A stretch of DNA of 64,000 nucleotides from Dipteris shenzhenensis (lineage: Eukaryota > Polypodiophyta > Polypodiopsida > Gleicheniales), in assembly GCA_047967505.1 (NCBI GenBank), contig CM106538.1; one strand, given 5' to 3'. The translations under genes were made by a program, and so were the position numbers. A model generated the notes under the pieces. The model was not told the DNA's origin and made no database searches. It saw only the letters and a list, made by a program, of their open reading frames with translations. This document shows positions 55,860 through 64,000 of this stretch, in pieces; position 1 is the first letter of the stretch; each line of letters begins with the position of its first letter.

Positions 55860-56970
55860 CAATGGGTACAGCGATGGCACCACCACCTCCTCCCAAGGAG
55901 AGGTCTAGAGGAGTGGTGGTCCCCGGCAGTAGGATGGAGCAGAGGGGTTTGCATCTCGGTCTCAGACTTTGGCTCTAGAGGTCTACGATCAGGGTGAGCT
56001 TCAGGACGGGTAGTTTGGCTAGGAGTCAGGATGTGGGAGAGTCCAAAATTGGGATCCTAAACATGTATGCCCCAGCGTGCAGACAACATCACCTAGCCTT
56101 TTGGAGGAGGTTAATAGAGAGTCTTCCGGATTTAGACTCCTAGATTGTTGGAGGGGACTTCAACAACCTAGAGTTTGGGAAAGACAAGCAAGGCAGTGCC
56201 TCATTATCTAAGATGCCATCAGCAGAGCATTGGGAGCATTTCATTTTATGATCAGTGTGGCAGATACCCATGGCAAGAGCCAGATTTTAGCAAGATACCT
56301 GGCAACCTCCTATTCTCTTTCGGACAGAGGAGACATGATGGACTGCTTAAGAGATAGACCGTTCCTACGTTGGGGACTGGTCACTTCATAGAGGTGGCTC
56401 TATCAGGATTCTGGCATGTACGACGATGTCAGACCACTCTCCCATAGTACTTCACTTAGATTAGCACCGCCGAGGTCTCCCCTAGAAAGGGGTATGCATT
56501 CTAGAGAACCTTTTGTAGGATGAGGACATCCAACAAGCCATGGCAGGGATTTGGGAGTAGTTAGAGATGACATCGGGCGAGGGCTGGGCTTCGTGGGTGG
56601 CTAATGAGATCCAGAGGAGCTCATGCCCTTAGGTGGAGGAGGATGCTTCAGGATCGTGAGTGGGCTGACCTCGCCTCCATAAAGCGGCTCAAGGAGTAGG
56701 ACCCAGATTCTCATTGGCTTAGGGATAGTAGGCTCAAGAGTACTCACCTTGAGATTCAAGACATGGAGATTCAGAAGGCTGAGTTCTCTTATCACTCTTC
56801 CTGGGACCGGTGGGTACATCAAGGGGACAAGATGACAAAGCAGTTCTTTCAGACCACTGGACCCGTTTGGCACGCACACAGTTGTAGCACCTTTGGGATC
56901 CACAGGGCATCATGCACATTGACTCGCAGGAGATATTAGACCTAACCATAGGATTTACATCCAACTTTTA
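55860..56970 (+). pseudogene. LINE ORF2 endonuclease relic, 3'-truncated
   Basis: The plus strand gives an apurinic-type endonuclease in broken frame: IGILNMYAPACRQHHLAFWR (near 56045), the catalytic block VGGDFNNLEFG (near 56146), and SDHSPIVLHLD (near 56430) with the terminal Asp-His pair. It is followed by the linker region (HLEIQDMEIQKAEFSYHSSW, QGDKMTKQFFQTTG) up to DLHPTF near 56968. RT is absent. An A9 run (56972-56980) closes it. It covers the half of ORF2 that is missing from the relic at 10450-13110, so both may derive from one LINE family. Confidence 0.8.
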
Positions 56971-56980
56971 GAAAAAAAAA

Positions 56981-57944
56981 GAAAGGTATTATGCTGCTTG
57001 TCATTATGTTGATGATTTGATCATCACAGGTGATAGTGATGAAGATATCCTTCATGTGAAAATTCTATTGAAGCAGAAGTTTGAGATGAAGGATTTGGGA
57101 GAGCTGCGTTACTTCTTAAGCATTGAGGTGATTAGATCCACAAGTGGGATATGGCTCTTGCAGAGGCAGTATGGATTGAACATGCTGTCCAAATATGGGA
57201 TGATAGGCTGTAAGCCTATTTCAGTTCTTTTGGAAAAAAATATGAAGCTGAGCGCAGATGCAGGTGAGCTTCTGGAAGACCCTACTATGTATAGACACAT
57301 AGTAGGAAGTTTGATTTATATGACTATTACTAGGCCAGATTTGAGCTATGTTGTTGGTTTGGTAAGTCTGTTTATGCAAGCTCCAAGGAAACTGCATTTG
57401 GATGCAGCTAGATGCATACTAAGGTATGTGAAGTCCACATCGCAGTATGGACTATTTTATGAGACTGGGGTTCAGATACAGTTGCATGGATACACTGATG
57501 TTGATTGAGCTAGTAGTATTTCTGATAGACGATCTACAAGTGGATATATGTTCTCTTTTGGGAGTGCTGTAGTCACTTGGAGGAGCAAGAAATAGCCTAT
57601 AGTTGCCTTGTCAAGCACAGAGGCTGAGTACAGGGTGCAGCAATGGCTGCATGTGAGGTAGCTTGGTGGCATAAGCTACTTTATGATATGCATCAGTCTA
57701 CAGATGGGCCAGTTGTCATTTATTATGACAACATGAGCAGTATACACTTGGTAAATAACCTATTCTATCATGCTGGAACAAAGCACATTGAGGTGCATTA
57801 TCACTATGTGTGGGAGAAGGTTCTAGTAGGTTTTATTGATCTACTTTATGTCAGCATAGAGGATCAGGCAGCTGACATATTCACGAAGGCATTGGGCGCA
57901 GAGAAGCTGCGCAAGTTTAGAGACCTGCTTGGTGTGTAGGAATT
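56981..57944 (+). pseudogene. copia family A fragment: RT palm to RNase H end, no LTR
   Basis: It starts abruptly inside RT just before the YVDD codons. A base is lost there, so the frame reopens at MIITGDSDEDILHVKILL (57017). It continues through the thumb and RNase H (YGLFYETGVQIQLHGYTDVD, then TGA for Trp at 57506-57508, a TAG near 57594, and another one-base loss near 57630). It ends near 57944, just before the polypurine tract. Both ends are non-canonical, so it is a fragment rather than an insertion with its own ends. Confidence 0.93.
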
Positions 57945-58368
57945 GCAGATTTGGTTTTCTATTTGTCATATGGATTTTCAATTTGGTACATATTTCACAA
58001 GTACTTCATTTCGTTTCTTGGTTATAATATAAATAATAATATCTTTCAATATGTTCTTTTGGTTTAAATTACATTTCTATACCATCAGTGATGAGATGAA
58101 ATCTTAGGGTGACTTTGTGGATGTAAAATATTTCTTGCAATCTTTAAAATAAATTTCATTATCTAGCATGTGTTTTGAAGATGACATTCATGCGTGTTCA
58201 AGTTTGAAAGCCTAAGTATATGTATCTAGTTCATCTTAAATAGTTGCATTGCATAAATTAGTGCCCTTTTGTACAATCGATTGTTTTTGGAGATTGACCA
58301 TACATCAAACATGTATTTCTTTTTTCCATCCTGCATAGACAAAGGAATTTTACCAATCTATAGACACA
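57945..58368. other. AT-rich spacer
   Basis: AT-rich sequence with no ORF or repeat that I recognise. Confidence 0.4.
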
Positions 58369-58502
58369 TTTATGGGGTCAAAGCCTATTGTGTATTTGAC
58401 CCACACATGCAAAGAATGATATATTACTGCAAAGTGGTCTTCAAAGAGCTAGGTCATTTTAGTCTCATCAGGGATGCATGCAACAATGAGGGTAGAAAAT
58501 GA
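58369..58502 (+). pseudogene. copia integrase C-terminal scrap
   Basis: IYGVKAYCVFDPHMQRMIYY followed by CKVVFKE matches the short block after the copia integrase core, where families read G-Y-x-x-x-x-K-A-Y-x-x-x-D-P and end in D-V-V-F-x-E. No other part of that element is adjacent. Confidence 0.6.
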
Positions 58503-58680
58503 CTAAAATGAAACACTTTCAGAGCCACAAAACCATACAAACATCCTCAATAATGAAGTGGTATCCATTTAAGAAATGCATGGTGATTGAGCCTTTGCCA
58601 ATAGTTTGAATGGGACTATTATTTACTACGTAGACCTAGAGAGTTTAGGGACTGCTGGAATTAGTTGAACCACGAACAGT

Positions 58681-58926
58681 TTGACATCATGTGACATGTC
58701 ACATCTATGTCTAGATACCATACTGAAGGTAGTTTCAAGTTGGGAGAATTTGGATTCATTGCTGGGAGGATATGACGAACAAGTAACAATGTTTTTGTCC
58801 TCTATTCCATCTTCATGGAGAGCCCTTATAACAACACAAAGTGGTTTGGCCCAATTGATATTGCCATCTTTACTTGAAAATATTCTTCAAGAATATGCTA
58901 TGAGAAATCATAGGGATCCCTCCTGA
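58681..58926 (+). pseudogene. copia gag (UBN2) scrap
   Basis: LDSLLGGYDEQVTMFLSSIP, then SSWRALITTQSG and LPSLLENILQEYAMRNHRD, follow the C-terminal half of a UBN2 gag (L-L-x-S-L-P-x-S-W/Y, then L-L-x-E-E). It is not close to families A, B or C. It stops at 58926. Confidence 0.6.
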
Positions 58927-61621
58927 AACAATCAAGCCATACCCCACTTCCCTGTTCATGCAAAGCAAACAAAATTGGTTTGATCGAGAGAATAGGTGAA
59001 ACTTCAATTGACAAATTTACTCAACAATCCTATCCATTAACTGCATATACTTCCAAATCCTATGTCGGCCTTGCCTTCTTCAGCCAACAAGAAATCAACT
59101 TGGAAGACCTTTAACACCAACAATAAACATCAAGTGAATTGGCAACCAAGAACTTTCATCAAGAACACCGTTGGCTCAGACAAACAAGGCAAATAGAGAT
59201 CCCACCCTTTGTTTGTTATACACAACAATATTTCTAGATTCTTCCAACATGACAATGCCTTTAGTATGGTATCTCAACAACACATCACATGATGTCAAAC
59301 TGCCATTTGTGGTTCAATGAATTCCAACAATTCCTTGAACCCCTACCATGGAGATAATAGTTCAATTCAATAGTCATCATGCATTTGTTAAATGGCCAAC
59401 ACTTCATTCTTGTTGTGTAGTCTCTATGGTGACTCATGTGTCATGGAGCCTCCACTCCAAGCTACTCCTTGTGAGAGCAATGTAAAACATGAGCCATCTG
59501 CATGTGTCACTCAAGCGGCTCCCCAATTGTTGCAATGTGTTTCCACAAGATAAAGAGGGAAAGGGGAGAAGAGAGAAGAGAGGGAGAAGGGGAGGAGAAG
59601 AGGATAATGAATGGGGATGGAGTGGAAAACACAAATTCACTACAAAGGAAAGAAGAGAACACCCAAAAACACTCTTGGAAGAGAAGAGGGAGCTTGTATT
59701 CCAAACTTGTGCATCCAACAATGAAGACCAAGTCAACCACTTGGCCTTTTATACATGTCACCTTTTGAAGGGAGGGAAAACCCTAATCTCTTTATACCAC
59801 TCTCTCCTTTCACTCTTTTACCATCCTCTTGGGCCCATCTAGCTCCAAGACACAATCCTAGCTCTACGAACTTGCCACTATCCATTAAATCCAACGGTGG
59901 CATATTGTTAACCAATCGGATAACATGCCCCTTTTCCTGTTGATCTTGATCTAGTCCTCCCGATCGTGCAACATTCATGGTTGTTGAAGTGTTTTTAATG
60001 AATATCATGCAAAGTAGTCTTTCTTGTGCACTGGTCTGAATCTTCTTTTGATCCATTGTAGAAGAGGGATGTAGTGGATCCTTGTTATGGAATAATTTCT
60101 AGAAGTATGGATGAGTGATTCTTCTAGAACTAGCACCTCAGGGTTTGAGTGAGCCGAGTTGAGTAACTGTGACCATTCAAAGAAGGAATAAGAAAAAGAA
60201 AAAGAAAAAGAAAAATCTAAGGGGTAAGTTATTAGTAGGGAGAAGGTGTTAGTAGGGATTGATGTAAGGTCCTAGTGGTGTTAGTGTTACTAGAGTAAGT
60301 AAAGTGCATTCTCATGCTCCTCTTAGGTCCCAAATTTTATTTGAGTGGTACTTCTAATGGATTCTCATCAAACTATGTCTTTGACATGCCATGTTTGAAC
60401 ATCCGGAGTTGTGCATGACAATTTATCTTGCTTCTCTACATTGAAATTCCTTTAAGATCCATTTCATGGATTACATTTCATTGAGGGCTTTGCTTGGAAG
60501 TATTTGAGCCCAATAAGGTTGTGGCACCATCTAGAGCTTTATTTGTCTAAGTCATCAAATCAAGAGGAGTCTGATAATTCACCATACAAACCCCTAAAAT
60601 GAGGACTATGGCTGAAGATGTTTATAAAAGGAAGTTTCTAGGACTAAAAGAAAAGAGGATGAGTAGAAGTTAGATAGTTAATGGTGATGTTAGTATAGGA
60701 ATGTGAAAAAGGCTTTAAGAGTCACAAGAAACTCATTTAAACCCATATTGGCATAATCACCTTCACTCTGGAAGTGAATGCATCCTCGAGAGCTACTTGT
60801 GGAGAACCACTTGTCATTCCATGTGTGAACTCAAATTCAAGACCCTGATGACTTAGGCATAAGTCAGTACCCTGTTCTAGTTTGGCTATGCTGATGGGAT
60901 TTGTTGTTGATATTGATTGGTGTATTGACTTTCCGTAGTGTTTGTAGCTTATCCTCTCGTCCAAGGAGCCCTTGGGCTGGCTAACATAGTTGTGATTTGC
61001 TAAGTGTGCTACGCTGAGGACCTGAAACTGACCACCTATTTCACCTAGTCCTATTTTCACCTAGGACTTCCACATGTGAGCAGAGAGGTAGGACTTGCAC
61101 ATGTTATAACTTTATTTCTCTTTATGGACACACCTAGACCTAGCACTTGGAACTTAGTTCCTATTCACCTAAATGGCCTAAGTACCTATGAGTACATCAG
61201 AAGGGGAGTGCAATGACATATGTCAATGACCAATTGTGAACCAGACCTAGCAAGAACATCATTTTGTAGACCACCGAAGGAATATGAATTATATAGCTAT
61301 TCGGGACCTTATGTAAGTCTGATAATCACTTCGAAGGAGAGTCTCTAAGACATCACTGAAGATCTTTGTTGGCGAGCAATTGTCATCCCATTGGCAAGAA
61401 TGTTGCTTGAAGTTCTTTGTTGAGATCCTTGATTGCAACACAGTAGGTTCTTATGGAGATACTCTATTTTTAGGAGCAGGTTCTTGTGGATCTATTATTA
61501 ACATGTTTCTTCTTGTTTTCAATGTTGCACCATTGAAGATTGTGATCTCCCACATGTACCACTTCTATGATACTCATCGTAATAAAGTGATATATGTTCT
61601 ATGTATCAAATGTGAGTAGGA
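58927..61621. other. No gene recognised; purine-rich tract and hexamer microsatellite
   Basis: A G/A-rich run lies at 59550-59610. A (GAAAAA)4 microsatellite is at 60192-60215. An ORF at 60737-61060 (minus, 107 residues) has no recognised motif. I cannot assign anything else. Confidence 0.4.
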
Positions 61622-62175
61622 TCACAATGTCTCAAAAATCTTTTGCTTTTGTTGAGCCCAAGTTTCAGCTGAGAAAGTTGTCAAGGATGAAGATAATTCA
61701 TTGTTCACATTGGAAGGTTCTTGTGGGACTTCCGTTGTGATGGGCATTACTTGTGTGGCCAATTCTTGCATAGCTACCCTAATGATATATGCCACTTTTC
61801 TCAATAAGGAAGGTTCTTGTGTGGCTCCCAATGTGGATTCAACTTTTGTCTTGCCAAGTTCTTGTTTTACTGCCAATTGCCTTGAAGATGATGCAATAAA
61901 TTGACATGCCTTTTGATAGACTTGTAGCCGAGCAGATTCTAGTGCGTGTTAGTGTCTCCCTTTTTTAGACAAGTTCTTGTGTAACTACTCGAGAGGAGGT
62001 AGTTCATTTGCGTATGATCCTCCTGCATTGGTGCTTTTCCGTTATCCTTGCAAGCAAGTCCTCGTTGTTCTTGGCATCTTTGTAGAGTAGGTTCTTGTGT
62101 GACTACTATTGGTGCATCTGCACTCATTGATGCTTTTATATTGATAGAGTTGGGGCTCTGCTCCTGCTTTTGCAA
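61622..62175 (-). pseudogene. Minus-strand coding-like text with repeated QEP motifs
   Basis: Two ORFs (61622-61876 and 61939-62175) contain repeated motifs TQEPSLLRK, VPQEPSNVNNE, AMQELATQV and VTQEPTLQRCQEQ at irregular spacing. On the plus strand they appear as recurring GTTCTTGTG words. They follow, in the same direction, the gypsy-like relic at 62176-63819, of which they may be the degraded downstream part. No family is recognised. Confidence 0.3.
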
Positions 62176-63819
62176 TGGTGTACATTTAGGCTTAGGGAAA
62201 GCATGGACGGACTGTTGATTATTCTGGCGAGGCTTGGGTACACAGATATAAGAGTTGCCAAGGTAATATCCCTGGTAGTCGTGTTGAAACCCATTGGTAA
62301 TGTACCTTCCTTGTGGGATGGCACCGTCTTCTTCTTTGATGTTGAGGTTTGTTGTTTACATGAGGGGGTCTCTGGAAATGGTGAGGCTTGATGTTTAGAG
62401 GAGGGGGTGGCTTTATATGTTGAGGTTTCTTTGGAATCCAAAAATATGATTCACCCTCAAAGTATCCTTGAGCCTTCAGTAGATCCTCTCGAACCCATAT
62501 TTGCTTGGTTGCTTTTTGTCTTGGTCTTCTTCCTTGGTGGCTTCCTTGACAAGGTGGGGAGGTGGAAGTAGTTGCTGATGTTGATCCTTGGCTAGTGATT
62601 GGTGCATCTTGATGGTATGATTCATCACCAAATAACCCTTTGTAAGTGTCTTGCATCTAGCTTTTACCAAGAACGGAGGCTTACGTAAAGATACCCGGGC
62701 AGGAGCTACAAAAAACTTGCAAGGCACAACGTAATTGTCCAAGGAAACATTCAACATTAAAGAACCAATAACCTTAATAGAGATACCCTCTATGGATTGA
62801 AATTCAAAATCACATACTTCAAGGTGTACATGGCCAAGATGCTTTCATGTCTCCCAAGAGATGAGATTTTTTCTCTCGCCAATCTGCCATGGCTTGTATT
62901 TAGCATGTTGCACCTTCTTTGATGTTAACTCTACCCAAAGTTGAGATGGACTCATATTTATCTCATTAGGACCAATATCAATTGCATGTTCAACTTCATT
63001 AGGTAGTACTACCCTTATGGTGTAAAAAGGTGTAATGGCAGTAGGTTTATAATTGCCAAGGTGCATACATTGAGTTCCTTTCGTACTTGGCAAATCTATT
63101 GTGACTAGTGTATGCATCCAATTTATTGAGTCTTCTAACTCAAATATAAGAGCATACTAAAAGTCTTCAAGGTCAAAGTATTGGCCTAGTTTGTTGACTG
63201 GTACCCTTGGAAGGTCTTCAGCTTGATTGGGAGATTCAACATTCTCAGGATTAGTGGACTGGGGTGTCACTATTTGCCTATTCGTCCAATCACAAAGGTC
63301 TCTCCAAAGGGTTAGGTCGCCTCAGAGAAATGTCGCAATAGGCATCGCCGCCTCTGTGGATAAAAATGAGGCTAATCCTATGATGTATCGAGGACCAATG
63401 ATATGTGCCCTGCCTATCGATTTTGACTCTTCCAAGCCATATAAGGACATGTTGTCATCCTCCTTTAGTTGTTGCAAGGTGGGGTCTTCTTCAAACATCC
63501 ACTCCATAAGGGTGGATCCCTCTTTGAAGGGCGTGATACACCTTCTTCTACCCTTTCAGGTATTTGCAAGGCTTTTGAGACTCGAGTGGTTATCTCATAT
63601 ATTGGATGAATTGTATCAACACTCTTAGTTGCCTTGGGCCTCTCACATTCCTCTTGGCACTTGCATACCAATTTATGCGTCTCGGTGAGACATTGTTTGC
63701 CCACCCATGTTTTGGGATATTCACCGTGACCCTTAGGTGTTGTGCCTTGCCCATGGGTTGAAGCCCTTATAATTCCTTCATTTGCCTCATGCAAGTGCTT
63801 GTTGGTTGCTGGTACCATT
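62176..63819 (-). pseudogene. Probable Ty3/gypsy gag-protease relic
   Basis: On the minus strand a broken but coherent text runs from MVPATNKHLHEANEGIIRAS (63818), through LMEWMFEEDPTLQQLKEDDN (63507), HTLVTIDLPSTKGTQCMHLG (63115), PNEINMSPSQLWVELTSKKV and VIGSLMLNVSLDNYVVPCKF. It reaches FFVAPA, then KPPFLV, followed in another frame by MQDTYKGLFGDE (62656). A strand ending in V-V-P-C-x-F-x-V, followed by P-F-L-x-x-(R/K)-x-x-M-Q-D, fits a retropepsin-like domain of gypsy polyproteins. A charged linker (GSHQGRRPRQKATKQIWVRE) follows. RT is not present. The assignment rests on this motif order and the LTR-like end at 63820. Confidence 0.45.
63808..63817 (-). other. Possible primer-binding site
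   Basis: On the minus strand TGGTACCAGC lies two bases after a possible LTR end (CTCA). It resembles the tRNA-Met site of the other elements but with several mismatches. Confidence 0.35.
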
Positions 63820-64000
63820 TGAGAAAGTATCACCAGAGGAAGATGTTAAATTACACGGCGCAGCGGAACAGAAACTGAATAAAGAATAGAGAGTGCACAG
63901 CAAACTTTTCCTTCAATACTAATGTAGTACAGATGATGGCTCCGTCCACCCGTGCGCTCCCACAGTGGAGCTTAGATGGCGATCTAGACAAATACTAGGT
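63820..64000 (-). repeat. Possible 5' LTR end of the gypsy-like relic, cut by window edge
   Basis: If the primer site is real, the sequence from 63820 to the right edge is the 3' end of an LTR on the minus strand. No second copy is in the window to confirm it. Confidence 0.3.

Noticed and set aside
59489-59842. 117-residue Lys/Glu/Gly-rich ORF
   Set aside because: It is driven by a purine-rich tract. Other frames are equally open there.

Overview
The window looks like a gene-poor, retrotransposon-packed stretch of a plant nuclear genome. The evidence is plant-type Ty1/copia and Ty3/gypsy elements whose primer-binding sites match the 3' end of initiator tRNA-Met, degenerate plant LINEs, GT-AG introns, and one intronless PLS-class pentatricopeptide-repeat (PPR) gene. 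The PPR repeat style and the heavy TE load suggest a fern or another seed-free vascular plant, but that is inference. Only the PPR gene (45387..47576, minus) reads as an intact host gene. No searches or alignments were run; identities are by-eye estimates.

Layout. 1-5145: minus-strand copia element (family A) with a 5' LTR, cut by the left window edge. 5146-8000: low-complexity and unrecognised sequence, a foldback hairpin and an intron-bearing gene relic. 8044-8697: copia gag relic. 9640-13110: GATGATGTG repeats and a LINE relic ending in poly-A. 13130-13645: gypsy gag relic. 13646-19202: copia element B with both LTRs, riddled with stops. 19203-21800: two tandem repeats and an odd basic ORF. 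22305-24148: family A copy lacking its reverse transcriptase, flanked by host-like coding fragments. 25124-26570: multi-exon gene relic of unknown family. 27244-30545 and 31071-31620: two gypsy relics. 31620-33345: inverted copy of 48424-50124. 33345-34052: family A fragments ending in a perfect LTR palindrome. 34230-35170: ~356-bp satellite. 35477-41404: copia element C with LTRs and a 5-bp target duplication, inserted into a dimeric ~60-bp minisatellite (to 42362). 42363-44330: minus-strand gypsy relic. 45387-47760: PPR gene with a duplicated 5' end. 49334-54413: full-length family A copy with a CACGT target duplication. 55180-57944: CT-rich tract, LINE endonuclease relic and a copia fragment. 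58370-64000: copia scraps, unrecognised sequence and a minus-strand gypsy-like gag-protease relic with a probable LTR at the right edge.

The elements are nested records of successive insertions, deletions and segment copying. The most informative structures are the inverted duplication that carries only one side of a target-site duplication, the 39-bp LTR palindrome, the copia insertion inside a higher-order minisatellite, and nonsense codons shared between family A copies. I see no operon, CRISPR array or RNA gene, and nothing here is convincingly a new biological system. The two unrecognised intron-bearing relics (6984-7496 and 25124-26570) are the best candidates for undescribed protein families.
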